64,000 nucleotides of DNA, from contig NC_089314.1 in assembly GCF_036669915.1 (NCBI RefSeq), forward strand, positions 2,531,120 through 2,595,119. The letters run 5' to 3'. The position numbers and the translations under genes were made by a program. Shown here piece after piece: positions 1 through 13,033 of this stretch; within the stretch, counting starts at the first letter, position 1; the number at the start of each line of letters is the position of its first letter. The DNA is from Pocillopora verrucosa. Taxonomy: Eukaryota > Cnidaria > Anthozoa > Scleractinia > Pocilloporidae. The notes below the pieces were generated by a model. That model did not search any database and was not told the origin of the DNA. It saw nothing but the letters and a program-made list of their open reading frames with translations.

Positions 1-1068
1 TACTGGTCACTCTTAAGAGTGAAGGGGTTAAAAATACTGCTGCTAAATGAGTGGTCTGACTTTCATTTTATCCAATAATGGTTAAAAATGGTCACTGGGG
101 AAAGTGATTGTTACCTGCTCTCTCTTGTAACATGATACTGAAAAATTGCTGAATCTGAGAATATCCACAAAGTCTTCTTCACTGTATCAATAAAGAGTCC
201 TCTCATTGCACCATACTAAAAAAAATAATCAACAGGCACAGTCACATTGCAGCTGTGTGCATTTCATGAATTTTTGTGCAGGTACAAGGTGCAGTGCTGT
301 CAATAAGTTTGAAAGTAAAGAGGAAATAAGAAATAGTGTGCAGCCAGGTCATCATTTATGGATGCCATGTTGTTTCAACAGATCAAAAGCAAGACTAGGA
401 GCCATTTAGCCTGCAGTGCAGGCATCCTATAGGGGCGAGTTGACTTTAAGAAGCTTGCAATCTTTTACTCAACTGGTCATATTTGATTTAGGGTTAGAGT
501 GGATGGTGGGGGGAAGGGGGTTGGCAAAGGTGAGATCATAGTTAGTAGAGGGGAGATCTATCCATTGCCCCACCCCCTGATCCCTCTCCTTCTTTTTGAC
601 CCTTGCTCACCCACTGATACAAATTTCTTTCCCTTCCTAGCATTCTGCTTCTGTAAAAATCAGATGGCAACTCTAATTTTCCCCAAGATAACACTGAGCA
701 CTCACTTGCCAAAATTAACCCTACTCTGCAGGCTAGCAGTGAACAATAATTGTTATTGTTCACTCCAGTTAAAATGTGCATTGCACAAATCAGCAAATTT
801 TGACCACGTAAATTGTGCATTCAATTCCACCAAAAATTTGAAAAAATTTGGCTTCACTACAAATTTCTTTCATGGTATTTCAATAATTATATGATTTTTC
901 AACAGAAATGAGGCAAAAGTACTTGCCTGATAATAGCAGACAAGCCAATAGTTGAAGCCAGCTACCAGCTCTTACTGAGAGCTCTAAAAGTCACTTTAAA
1001 AACTGTTATTCATTTTGATATATCCTCTCACTTTCATTTTTGGTCCAAATTAAAAATCTAATACCAAC
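1..1068. other. VPS18 intronic sequence, no exon recognised
   Basis: This should be the intron after exon 13 of VPS18. I searched the minus strand for the next expected block (the stretch before the TERAVF-like motif) and did not find it. The open frames here on both strands have no family resemblance. Confidence 0.5.
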
Positions 1069-4000
1069 CCGAGGTGGAAACTGATCTTCAAACACAACTT
1101 GTTCACTGAGAAGTGATACTGCCTGAAACCTAGTGAAAAAGCCAAACAGATTTCACCTAAGCATGACTATGGCATTGACAATTAAAGGTGCATCTGTCTT
1201 GCTAGTCAGAATGACAAATTGAGCTTCAAACACTAACAAAAGAAAAAAAAAGAACAAGAAAATACATGAATAGTGCCATTACATGCAATATTTTATGCAC
1301 ATATCTATCTAAATTTAATTTCAAAGACAGACCATAAACACTGGGAATTGTCATAAAATGCAACAAGTTGCTCCATGACCAGTTTTTTACCACTGACACT
1401 GTCTATACTTGCTTTGACAACCAAAGTTTTAACAGCTTCAGGAGTATGGCCCAAAATATCTAAGGTCAACAGTTTCTGATGAAATTTTCTCTACAACTAT
1501 CTTCTAATTGAAGGCCACAACCCTTTGGGAGACGTGTGGTTTTTCTGAAGTCAATTGGGTCATGAACAACAGGACAACAAAAAATGCTTCTCCAAGTTAC
1601 ACCTACAAAATTGTTGTCCAAATACAAACTACATACTTGTCTTTATGCAGCATAAGAGCATGGAAACCTGTCAGTCCAATGGATAGAGGAGGTGTTGTCT
1701 CCTTTCCTTCCTCAAACCCATATCTTGTGTTGAGTTGAGAAAAATTGTTTTTTAAATTAACAAAATTAATGTATACTTTGAATGTTCACAATTACATTAA
1801 GTGTAACTAAATTGTGAATTGATTTGTTCTAAAAGGATACTGTAATAGTCTTGTTTCTGCTGTGATATTATCACAAGACTCAGGGGGACCAAAGTCTAGT
1901 TTACCAAAGTAAACACCACTTCCTAGAAGATGGAGAGATAAGATAATCAGGGGTTTCAGTAAAAGTTGGTTGCAGGCAGTCAATAGCCATCTGTAAGATC
2001 TCATATTGCTGTCTGTTTGCCTGAAAGCAGGCCCTCCTGTTTGGGTTTCCTTTACACCACAGCTGCTTATAAGACCATTCACAGCTGTTTAACAAAAAAG
2101 TTCTTGATTTTCAGTGCCTAACTCTCTCTTGCCAGCAAGCTGGCCAACAAGAGGACTGGCCAATTAGAAATTTACTGATTTGGTGTGTACATAAGTTGGG
2201 GAATAAATTCACTATGTCACTAAAATAATGGAAGTAAGGAGAACAGACCTGTGAGCCACGCAAAAGAACTTGGCAGACCCCTAATCTTGGGGTAAAACAG
2301 AGCTAATTCACTAGAATCCAAATGGCCTGGCATCTCAAGGAAAGGTGCTAAAAAAATCAAACAATAAAAAAGTGAATGAGGACCAGGGAGAAGAACAGAT
2401 GATAGAAAATAAAGATGGTAGGACAAAAGAACAAACTAGCCACATAAAAATAAAAGATGACTGACTACTGACTGAATGAACAAAACAAACAAGAGAAAGA
2501 AAAGAAATAAGCAGAGCTAAAAAGAAATAAAACCTTGAGGTGAATGGCATTGTAGAAGGATGAAAGGAAGGGATCTTTACAGAAAGGACAGGAAAAGTTT
2601 TATTTAAAAGCCTCCTTTCTTCCCTCAAAACGGGAATATTAAAAAAGGGTAACAGTTATCACAAGTAGCAGAGGAATCATGATTACCAGGGTTGCTCTCA
2701 TATTCTGCAAACAGTGGCTGTAAATCCAGGGAGTCTGTAACTGTTACATCACCAATAAACTGATAAAGGCGGCTGTATGCAAAGGAAAATAGAATATTAT
2801 GAGGCATCACTAATGAAATTAATGACAAAGTGTTACTAAATGTAGAACAGATATCAATTTTTTAAATATCACTCGCAACTTGCTCAAGTCATTTAATAAA
2901 AAATAAACAGCTCCTCAAGTCTTTAAGTTGATGGAAATACTGTCATGAACTGAATTGTTTTAGCCTGTTCCTCTATGTGTTTTCCCAGAGAGCTAAGAAA
3001 TAGCAAGCCAACTGTTTTGAACCCTGGAACTTGCTTGTATCCATTTTCCAGTAAAAAAGTCCACATAAGGGCTAGTGAAAATCTGAAATTCCACCAATTT
3101 TAGTTGTCAGGAGCTGAGCACCACTGTTTAAGCCATGGAAAAATTTCAATTACTGTTTCCCTTTCTCCTTTAAATTTCCAAGCCCTGAAAATAGAGATAC
3201 ATCACAAGCCAAGCTTGTAAAAGTCTTAACAAAAAGATCTCATATAATTAGGCTATGTCAGTAGTACCTCAGTGTTGATACCATAACGAAGTATTTCCTG
3301 TCAGATTTTGGAGACACAGGAAACTTCTCAAACATGATTCCATAAATTGACTCTTCTGGACCACCAATTGAATTCACATTGTACAACTGAAACACAAGAT
3401 TATTTTTAAAGTGCTTTTAAAGTATGATTTAAATCTCTCTCTTAATAATTATATAATATGTATGTAATATGTTATGGTTCAATTTTATCCTTGGTTCAAA
3501 TTTTATTTTCCTTTGTTTCAAACTCATTATCATACATTACAATAGCCAAAAACATAAGAAAAGAAAATTTGAACCAAGGATAAAATTGAACCACAACATA
3601 TGTATACAATATATGATTGTATACTATGTAATGAAGAAACATAAAACAGTTTCTGTGTTTACATAGCCTGATGTAAACACGCGAGAGGTTGGGAGAACAC
3701 GAGATAAGCGTAGGAAACCACGACGCAAAGCGGAGTGGTTTCCAGCTTATCTCGTGTTCTCCCAACCTCTCGCGTGTTTACATCAGGCTATGTAAACATG
3801 GAAACTATTTTACATTTCTTTTATAAAATAACTAATGAAAGAGGAACGAAAACCATGTTTACATACGCTCATGTAAAATGGTTTTATGGCCAATCAGAGT
3901 GCGCGTACTATTTGAAATATTTTATAATGTATAATATACAATGAAATACAGCTTTTTTTCACAGTTTGACTCACTTGCTTCCAAAATTTTTCCAAACCAC

Positions 4001-4205
4001 CTTGAAAGAACTTCTCCTCTGGCTCTAACTCTGTTTCAAATACCAGCCCTGACAAAATTGAAAAGAAAATGTAAAATGTACATGCAACAGACACATAGTG
4101 TTTCGTTACCGGTGGAGCCAGCGAAGTTTGCCAGTTAACCAGAGTGATTTTGTTCATTCAATTTGAAATGACTTTATTAAACTGAGTGGCTGCCATTTCA
4201 CTCAT

Positions 4206-4241
<36 letters not shown>

Positions 4242-7200
4242 CTTAGCTCCAGGTGCTAATGAGAAAAGAAAACTCCTAGATTCTCTAAATACTCCACTCC
4301 TACAACATGTGACTCCCAAACTAACAGCACAATTTGCTGAGAGACTACACTTAGTTATTTATTTACAAGAATGCCATCAAAAAGAAACCTAGAGCACCTG
4401 GCCAAAAAATGGAAATCAGTAATTGATGAAATCAACTAAGACAATAAAAGAACAGAAATGATAAAAAGTCTGGATCAATATCAGTATCTTAGCAACCGCC
4501 CACCTACCCCTCCCCTAACCCAATATTAACCCTAGCTTGTTATCAATTGACTGTTGTTGGGCTTGGGGAGGGGTAGGTGGGCAGTTGCCCAGATACTGAT
4601 ATTGATCCAAAAGTCTAATCTATGTACAACACACATAGGACCACCAAACAGTACTCACACATAATCCTACACACAGTCTATTATTTTTTCAATCATAAAT
4701 ACATTTTAAATACACTGCTGAAATTTGCTAGCAAAAACGTTCATCACGAAACAAACCTTTGGTTGTCCCCAGAAGAATTGTCTGTGTAGAACTCTCAGTC
4801 AGTTTTGATTTATTCCATGCAATGGCATTGATCAGATGTCCCTAAAGACCACATAAAAATATCAAGAACTTAAGAAACTGGTCTGAATTACATTATACTT
4901 AAAATATAGTATATTTGAAGCCTGATGGATATCTCTAAGCAATGTTCTGCATTCACTTTTAATGTAACTACAAATGATTTTAATTCAACATTTCACCCAC
5001 GATGGTGTTAGCTAGGTTGCATCACCTTGTAGAAAGTATTGAGATTTTAGCACTCCCAAGCCAATTTTATGCCACTTCATTTGAGTTTTCCAGGCTAACT
5101 ACTGCCTTCAGATGCAGTTCTTACCAATTAGACCACACCTATGTTCATTCAAAGGTAATTACTAGTGGCTTGAATTGTAGCCTGTCAAAAGGCGTCAGTC
5201 AGAAAGGCCATGAAGGACCTGGCTTTGAGTGAGACCACCTGTAAGGAGAGAGGGTAGGGTAGGAGAATCTTCCAGCCCTTCTCACTTTTCCCCCCTGTTC
5301 ACAAACTATCTCAGTCATTGTGGCTCATTTTATCATGGATTTTTTTCTTTGTATGGCTGTGGTAACTGAATTCCCCAAAACGTGGGAAACATTATTACCT
5401 ATTGATACTTAATAGGCATATTTACTACTTTGTAATAGTCAAGCATACAGTACCTTCATTTTTGCTAATGGTTTGGGCTTCTTGGAATTCCTGGCTAAAT
5501 AGAATGACTCTTGAGACTTCATGCAGACAATAAGATGTCTGGCAGTTGGATCCATGAAGATTCTATGAACAGAGTCATCCATTCGTTTGGTGATATCAAC
5601 GCCTGCGTAAATATTGATTTATAAAAGTTAATTCTGAGACTACCAGAGCTAAGAAGTACAACATACTTTTCTTTTTTCAGCTACTCATGAGAATTTAATG
5701 TTAGTTGTTTCAACTTCAGTTAATGCTTTAAAAATTGTTACTCTGTGCTGATCAATGTTGCATGATTTTTTGGTGGTAAGTAGATCAATTGTAACCAAAG
5801 CCAAAAGTTTAATAACTTCGAGGCAAATAATACAGAACACTGTGCAGCATTCTGCAAGTCACTGACAAAACACGATATCTTCCCTTGACCTGGTTTAATT
5901 GATGGCCGTTTTATCATTTGATAAACAAGTTTAAATTGGTTATCACCTAAGGAAAATTATCAGAAATAGCTATCTCACAACTCAAAAGAGCAATCAGCCA
6001 TTTTTCAACATAGAGCACAACCATGTACAACCAGACACATGCAAAATGTTCATTGCTGCAAAACTAAGACACTGTTACTCATGAAAAAACAAAATTTGCA
6101 GAAAGTTAATTCCAGGCCATGCAATTTGCTCTCCATTAAAGAAACAGAGAAAAAACAAATCACCAACTTTATTCTCATCTTCTGTCATCTTGACAGTCAA
6201 TGAAAAGTGAATGTACATATGACCTTATGGTATATAAACCTGAACTTAAATAAGTACATTTCTTCATTCATGGCACTTACTATCTATTTCACTAGGGTTT
6301 GTCAAATCCAGTCTCATCAGCACATTGTTACTCAGTGCTATAGCAACCATATTGTTACACACAACAACATCAACTATATTGCTTGGTGGTCTGAAAACAA
6401 TGCGTACAAGATATATAAATCAGTCACATAAAAATTACTCTCAGGGAAGGCTACGTTTGAGTTATTACAATAAAATTTATCTAAAACTAGCCGTGGTAAA
6501 GAACTGTTTGGTTGAAATTTAAAACTTTTGCCTGACTTACAGACCATAATGTCTTAGCTCATGTATCATTGAACAAATGTGTGACAAATTTCAAATTTGA
6601 TGGGCACACGTGTTCTTGGCTAGTTGGACAGTCTGAATGTGGGTACACGTATATGATGCAAAAAAACATTTGTTTTAATGAAGCCAAATAATGAAATTCT
6701 TTGATAGTGATCCACTTTATAAAATAATACTGTATCTGTGTGGCTGTAGGTAAAAACATGTAGAGTTGATGTCATCTTCTGTAGACAATTTTTGACAACC
6801 AGTTTTACTTCTTGTCTGATGAAAACTACTCAGTAGCTTGAGAAGTGACCAAGCTATAGACGACAATTATTTGCAAGCTTGCATATACCTCAATTATTAT
6901 CCAACTTCATTGAAAGAGTAGAATATTAACAAGCAAATGGAGTACAAATATTCCACAATATTTTAAAGTTAATTGGGTCGTTGCATTTAACAGGTTCCAG
7001 GCTAAGTTTGTGTGAGTTGTTCCAAAGGAAATTTGAGGACATTTGTGCAGTTGGATAATAAATAACTCATTAGATAATTTGGTGTATATTATAATTATAG
7101 GTACTCTTACTTACTGATTGTATTTGAAACTTTGGGGGGAGGGGGGAAGGGGAGCTGGGATTTTAAGGGGGCTCTGCTCAGTAGACTGAATATCTAAATC

Positions 7201-8033
7201 GTTGTGCATTAAAGGGGAGGGATTGGGGAAAAATTCAGCCTTCTAAAAGACTTTTCAATTTTCTGTGAACTACATGGTACACCATGTTTTCATTTGTATG
7301 TTTATTCTGTCGTACTTGTTATCAAAGAGATCTGATGTCTATGGCTATTTACCTGAAGTTGATTTTCTGTCGCCGAAAAATGGGAACATCATCTTCACTC
7401 TTAACTTCTACGTATCCAGTTGATATCTGTTGTTTAAGCATGGAGATACCAAACATGATGAATACCATTTAAAGTTTATGTCCAAAACGAAATTTATGAT
7501 AACCTGAATTTCTTATGTTCTATAAAGGACATCAGTGACACACTTTGCTGCACCTTGTACCACATTTCAACATCATCTGTGATATATTACTGAAAAGATG
7601 TACGGCAACATGAAATCTATTTGTTGAGCAGACACCTATGGTACACAGTAATTTAATATTATATTAGCTAAATTAATTGGGCGCATTTTGATTGATTCTT
7701 ACTCATGATCTATTGGAGGACAGACCCCATTTTTATGTCATCTGAAGTCTAATACTGAATAGGTGCAGGGCAACATGGAATCTATCAGTGCTTTGAAAAT
7801 TTAATAGAGAGCAACTAACTTCAACGCTGTTAACTACCACTGAAGTTCAGATCTGCATGAATCAAAACTTGGTTCGAAATACCCATAAATGTGTGTTTAT
7901 CTTACTTCTCCTGACACCTGAAATAAGAAAAAATTGTAAATTTGCTTACAGGTTCCGTAACGTCTGGTCCTAGAAACGGATTCAAGTTTTCTCCCGCTGA
8001 AGCTTGCATGTACTGATCGAGAATGGACGCCAT
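1069..8033 (-). CDS. VPS18: VPS18, HOPS/CORVET core subunit, N-terminal 374 codons (partial, 13 exons)
   Basis: Vps18 is a shared core subunit of the HOPS and CORVET tethering complexes on endosomes and lysosomes. Exons in order (minus strand): 8033-7950, 7917-7906, 7426-7353, 6390-6281, 5602-5454, 4841-4757, 4048-3975, 3386-3268, 2772-2687, 2347-2249, 1922-1841, 1723-1637, 1129-1069. Each has AG/GT borders and the phases join without a break. The start MASILDQY matches the family start MASILDEY. Later blocks that match human VPS18 from memory include VPIFRRQKINF, KMFLD-like RIFMDPT, SRLYQFIG, SSELALFYPKIR, AFAW-like SFAWL and KLDFGPPES. These belong to the Pep3/Vps18 beta-propeller. The clathrin-repeat and RING parts of the ~970-residue protein must lie left of base 1. 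The second exon is only 12 nt (VSGE) and is the least certain. The gene is head to head with the F-box gene. Confidence 0.93.
3477..3593. mobile_element. Foldback MITE in VPS18 intron 7
   Basis: Two arms of about 34 bp (3477-3510 and 3560-3593) are near-perfect reverse complements around a loop of about 50 bp. Each arm contains GGTTCAATTTTATCC or its complement. There is no coding capacity. It is a non-autonomous foldback element by structure; the superfamily is unknown. Confidence 0.75.
3633..3926. mobile_element. Foldback MITE with tail, copy 1 (VPS18 intron 7)
   Basis: A long palindrome (about 3634-3722 against 3736-3826) includes a 45-bp fully complementary stretch starting GCCTGATGTAAACACG. 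A non-palindromic tail of about 100 bp follows, ending near GGCCAATCAGAG. The same palindrome plus tail recurs at 54641-54935, which defines the element and its approximate ends. It sits in an intron about 50 bp downstream of a VPS18 exon. Confidence 0.85.
4209..4237. repeat. Poly-A run
   Basis: An uninterrupted run of about 29 A on the plus strand within a VPS18 intron. It could be the tail of a retroposed copy, but I recognise no body next to it. Confidence 0.8.
4471..4610. mobile_element. Foldback MITE in VPS18 intron 6
   Basis: Arms of about 50 bp (4472-4526 and 4560-4609) start GGATCAATATCAGTATCT and contain CCCACCTACCCCTCCCC; the right arm is the complement with a few mismatches. The loop is about 35 bp. 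There is no coding capacity. By memory this sequence type is frequent in cnidarian introns. Confidence 0.8.
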
Positions 8034-8337
8034 CTTAGCGAAGGTTCCATACTACATCTACCGGGGAGGGGAGATACAGGAATTTTTTTTTTTTTTTTCT
8101 CCTACTTAAAAAATTTTCTTATGGCTTTGAGTCGTGTTCGGATATCTACTGAGTGATAGCGTTTAATTCCAATAAAAACTTTTAACCTGAACTTAAGTTT
8201 TTCTCATTTTATTGTTTTTTTTTTTCGCTTTTTTCAGTAGTGTGAGGTACAATCATTGAGCTCCTACTACCTTAGTTAGGAAAAGTTTGTCACCTCATCC
8301 ACCCGATCCCGAAACCGAGGCTTTCAATGTAAACAAG
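8034..8337. promoter_or_regulatory. Putative bidirectional promoter VPS18 / F-box gene
   Basis: About 300 bp separate the divergent start codons of two apparently intact genes, so both 5' UTRs and both promoters must fit here. The interval holds two poly-T runs and no obvious TATA box at a fixed distance. The shared promoter is inferred from the layout only. Confidence 0.55.
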
Positions 8338-11300
8338 ATGGCAACCTTTCATGGTTCGGGCTTCGCCAAGGATCTGTTAAGCAGTCTTAGTGCTGAAGTT
8401 CTTTATATTATTCTGTCATATCTTCCAGCAAAGTCTTTGTTAAATGTTAGCGAATGCAATCGCCGTTTACGGGATTTATGTCAGAACTGTAACTCGCTTT
8501 GGAAGCATCTTTGCAAGGTTCGTGCCTAAATCCTAAAAAAAATTTCATGTCATCTGCATGCATGTTTAGTTCCGTTTTGCGAGACAATAAGTTTTTTTTT
8601 AAATTTTGTACGTATATGAGAGTAAAAGCATAAGTTTTTGCCTTCAATTTCTTTTAAGAAGGATTGTTTCTTCATGCTAAGGAGGAAACTTGTGTATGGG
8701 CATGTTATTTCAGGATTACAATCGGCACAAAATAAGCCAGTGGAATATGAAGCACTCACGTGCCTCCTGTAGAGAGTTTTTTTTTAACTAGTCGTTCTGG
8801 AAGGAATTTTGTCGAATTTTTGCCGAAATTTGTAGCAATTGAACTTCTTGACTGCTCCCTCTCTCAATTTTTGCGAGTGCCTTTGTTTATTTCTCGAGTG
8901 GGATCTTTAACTTTGATGTTGTTATTGTTTTTCCTGGTTAGTGATCTGTTTATTTTAATCAGTTTACCCAGAGTCTAAGCTTAGGTCCACTGTAGTGAAT
9001 AGAGTCCTCTGGCTTGACAGAACGATTCGATGAAATAGAACTGAAAAATTAGCCAAGGGAAACCTATTTATAAAATATGACGCTTTTGATGACTATTTGC
9101 GTAATATTTTGAATATGTTAAACTAGTCTCGATCTAACACCATATTGTTCAAGCTTTTTACATGCAATCTTTTTAAGTTGCTTACCATTCGAAAACGTTA
9201 ATATATGAAGTGGAATGCAAGAAAGAAAATCATGATAGTTTTCATATTCGTAAGAGAGGGTGAAAGAAAATACAACAGAGGGTAAATTTGATTAGCAACG
9301 TGATTTCATTTCTGTCGTATTGTGTTATGCAATCAGAAGAAAAATATGTGAATGTGAAGATTTGAAATGACAAGCTAACTACTGGACATATCATGTGGTT
9401 TCCCTGGGAATTTACCAATACCCATGTTTACTCCTTGTTGGAGAGAAACTGTGTGAGAGAATGTTTTTGGCAGGATACAGGAAAAAGATTAAATTGTTCA
9501 GGATTTTGGGGGCTTATTTGGAAAGTCACGTGTGCTTGGCATGACACCTTATTGATTTTGAAACCACTGCTTGTTGAAAGCGTGGGATATCTCTGCTTAT
9601 GTTTGAAATAAGAATACTTTGGTTTTCTGAGGAATTTTTCAGGCTATTACATATTAATTGCATTATTCAGGGTTTATATTAGAAAATGTAATGGTTTTAT
9701 GCTCTGAACTGAGTAGGGGGCTGAATCAAATTACGGCTACATTTAATCCTTTACACTCCAAGATCAGAATTCATATTCTTCATACTGTTCTCTATACATA
9801 TCCAAAGGTTGCTGACAAGGAGAATTTGTTTAACAATCAAATGCCTCTTTAGTGGGTGATCATTTTCTTTATTCACATGACCTTAAAGTTGGATTCAGGG
9901 GTGATATTTGTAAGGAGAAATTAGATGCTTACCACTCCTAGGGGTCAAAGGATTGAAATAACATGCTCTTTTAGGGGAGTTTGGGCATGCTCCCCTGTAA
10001 AGATTTGAAACTCTCTGACAATCCAGGACACTTGAGTGACAATTTTAGCCACACACTTATGTTAAAATCAGTTTTAAAATGTTTATGTCTTTGATCTCAC
10101 TTCATAAAATGGTCTGACAACTTCCTGGTGTCTGCTGCCTTCCAGCCCCTGTTGAAAACCATGATTGTTGTTCAGGTTTGGCAGAATTGTTTGATCATGC
10201 ACCCACCTAGAAGCCTTTGGAAAGTGATTAAAAGTGTCTTGCTCAAAGAACATAACACATTACTCTTAGTGCAAACCAGATCATTCTGATCACAACTCCA
10301 GAGGGCTTGATGTGAGGTTACTGAGTAAATCAATTTATGTAATAAATGTTTCTTTCAGATTGACTTTGATGCTGACTTGACTGTGAAAGGCTCTTTTCCA
10401 TCCTTCTTCATCTTGTATCAGCTGCTTTACAAATCCCGCATTATCCTTGAGGACACAGATTATAGCACATATAGTGGTTATTTACCAGATTGGTTGTATT
10501 ATTGGAGTGCACTAAGTACCAAGCCCCCCCTCCCTGGCTTTTACAGCTTACCAGCAGGAAGGACAAAGAAAACTTGGGGTAGGAATCATGATGTCAATAA
10601 TTCTGTGGTATGGGAGGAAGGGAGTAGGAGGGGGGGGAGGGGAGAGGGTTGAATGTATAATTTACATAATTTGCACAAAGGTTTGCAAGGAAGGCACAGG
10701 ACAATACAACTGAATAGTTCCCAGTCCTTTGCAATCTCTCAAAGCAACGTAAGACAATCTTGCTGCCTACTACTCTGTACTTTCAAACTTATTGACAGCC
10801 CTTTTTGACATCACCTGCTAACCAACTGACAACTCAGAGGTTCAGGAGAGGGGGCTTAAAGTTTATGGTTCATATTGTCAAAGGCTACAAAGTCTAGCCA
10901 TTTGCACATATCACTTGCTAAGGCAGCTTTTGATTTGTATTCTGTTATTACCCCCTGTTATTACCCCCTGTTATTACCCCCTGTTATTACCCCCTGTTAT
11001 TACCCCCTGTTATTACCCCCTGTTATTACCCCCTTGAAAATGTTTCAACTTTGGTTAATGATGGATTGTCTTTCGATTTTTGGCACAAAAATTGCTTTAT
11101 AAAGATCTACTAATTGATCTGGGAACCAAGCCCTAACTGTCCCAAACTATGGTCTGGTGCTATCCTTTTGGAAGTAAATTTAGTATTTCTTGTAACTGTT
11201 ATTGTATAACTTGAATTCATAATTTTCCACAAGGTCTTACAGAAGAGGACTTGACCAACTACCAGATCAAATGTAACAAATCTTGTGCTGTAAGAATAGA

Positions 11301-13033
11301 GCGGTATTACACTTGGACAGATGGGGTAGAAGCAGCACTCTGTAAACACAAGAGTAAACAACGATTCCATGAGGTGGCTCTGAAGCGGTGCATGCGAAGT
11401 CAAAAGCAAATTCACAAGACCTTTCCAAAGGCCTCATGTTCTCAAAGAAAAAGAGCTTTTAACAAATTCCAGAATGAGCATCGCAGCCAAAGAAACATTC
11501 TGTCCAAGCAAAAGGAAGGTGCAAGTGAATACATGAGTCTACAGTCTCCCCACAAGATTGGCCAAGATTATATTGATGGTGAGTTTACGCCTCGCTCTGG
11601 AGAGTAAAGAAAGCTCTCTATGGGTGCAAAAAGTGTACATTGTAATTATGTGAGGAATAGTTACTTATAGTTGAAAGGTAATTATCAACTTGAATTTGAG
11701 AATGGCACTGATAAACCATCTCAGTAAAATTTGGAATGCTGAGCTTTGAGTTATATCATTTTTAACCCTCGAACTCCTTAGATAAAATTGTTACTTTCCC
11801 TCAAGGCGCTACACATTTCCTTTCACTGGTAAGCGTGTACCAATTTTCTTAAATTTACTTTTGACAAATGTCTGCCTTCAGAGGTTTAGAATCAGAATGC
11901 ACTGCAAACAAAATTTCTGGAATTCTTTTCTTCCTTTTTTTTTTTCGTTATCGCAGGATATCTTCACAAGAGCGGCATCAAACAACTTGAAAGCTATGTT
12001 GAATTTGCTAAACGCCTTGAACAAGAAGTTGACGTAGCAGAGCTGTCTAAAGACATTCCAGTGTGTGTTCTTCTCGTTTATGATAAAATGTCTTCCTTAG
12101 CGCAGCAAAGGTTCATTTCGGCGGAGGAATTCCTTGATGTTGCGAAGGATTACTTCGAAAGAGTAAAGAGAGTTTGGAATTGGCAGAATGAAAATGGGCC
12201 TGAGGCAAGGCAGGCATTCCGGGATTGTTCAGTTGTAAAAACACATTCGTCTTATAGGTGAGTTTTACTTGTCATGTTTTTAAAGTTATTCGAATCACAT
12301 TTCTCTGACTAATGTGATTGGACCTTAGCCTGCTCCATGTGTGCAGTTGCATGTAGTAAGACTTAGCACGACAATAGCCGAGGAGTGAAAACAAAAAAGG
12401 GGTTGGGTCGGGTCGGGGTGGACCCAGACCTCTCTCGTTTTCGCTCCGCTGCTGCTCTCGCCCCGTGTATTATTTCGCTTCGTTTTACTTACTGACCGCC
12501 AGAATGAATTAAAGAATGATTTCCTGGCATGTTATCGGGCACCAAGGAACAACTGGGCGAAGATATTTCAATTTACAAGCTCGTTAATTCGACAGCGGCC
12601 ATGTTTGATTTAAAGTTAGAGGGGATAGTTGGGAGTAGGGAAGGAAAGGCGTAATAATGGCTGTTTCTTTCTATTTTTTTCCAGCGCATTTGTTCAAACT
12701 GGGAGTGAGTCACATTTTAGGAATCTTCGACTCAATTTTGAGGGACTAGAAAAGTTACAAACATGGCTTGATGAAAACCAGTGGATTACTAAGCTACTAG
12801 ATCCAAACTTTGTTACAATTCTCCGTGGAGCTCCGTTGCAGAAATTACCGTCAAACGAACTCAGCACTCAGGCGTTTCATGCGTTGAGAAAGATGGTGAG
12901 AATCTTCCTCAAAACCGGACGGAGAATCGACTTCGATAGAATTCTAAGAAGACTGGCCGAATCTGCCAAAATATTTTTGCACACGAACTTGGAATACGTG
13001 GAAAACTTAGAGAGGACCCTTTCACGCGAGTAA
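8338..13033 (+). CDS. F-box domain protein, 464 aa, five exons
   Basis: Exons 8338-8517, 10359-10578, 11234-11578, 11957-12257 and 12685-13033 have AG/GT borders and matching phases and give 1395 nt including the stop. Residues about 13-58 form an F-box: LSAEVLYIILSYLP, then a basic LRDLC segment and SLWKHL. F-box proteins recruit substrates to SCF (Skp1-Cullin1) ubiquitin ligases. The remaining ~400 residues are basic and mostly helical in appearance, with a Lys/Arg/Gln-rich stretch in exon 3 and a WNWQNENGPEAR block in exon 4; I do not recognise a second domain and cannot assign a named FBXO family. The ATG at 8338 (context ACAAGATGG) is preferred; the open frame upstream has no ATG. Intron 1 is 1.8 kb; intron 2 carries a minisatellite. 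Confidence 0.88.
10943..11033 (+). repeat. 13-bp minisatellite in F-box gene intron 2
   Basis: Seven nearly perfect copies of a 13-bp unit (TGTTATTACCCCC). It lies about 200 bp upstream of the exon 3 acceptor. Confidence 0.95.

Noticed and set aside
499-894. A 131-codon plus-strand frame at the left end
   Set aside because: Low-complexity composition, no domain, and it lies in what should be a VPS18 intron on the other strand.
1321-1480. An open stretch on the minus strand reading GHTPEAVKTLVVKAS, at first taken for the next VPS18 exon or an ankyrin repeat
   Set aside because: No acceptor gives the required phase, and a better VPS18 match was found at 1069-1129.
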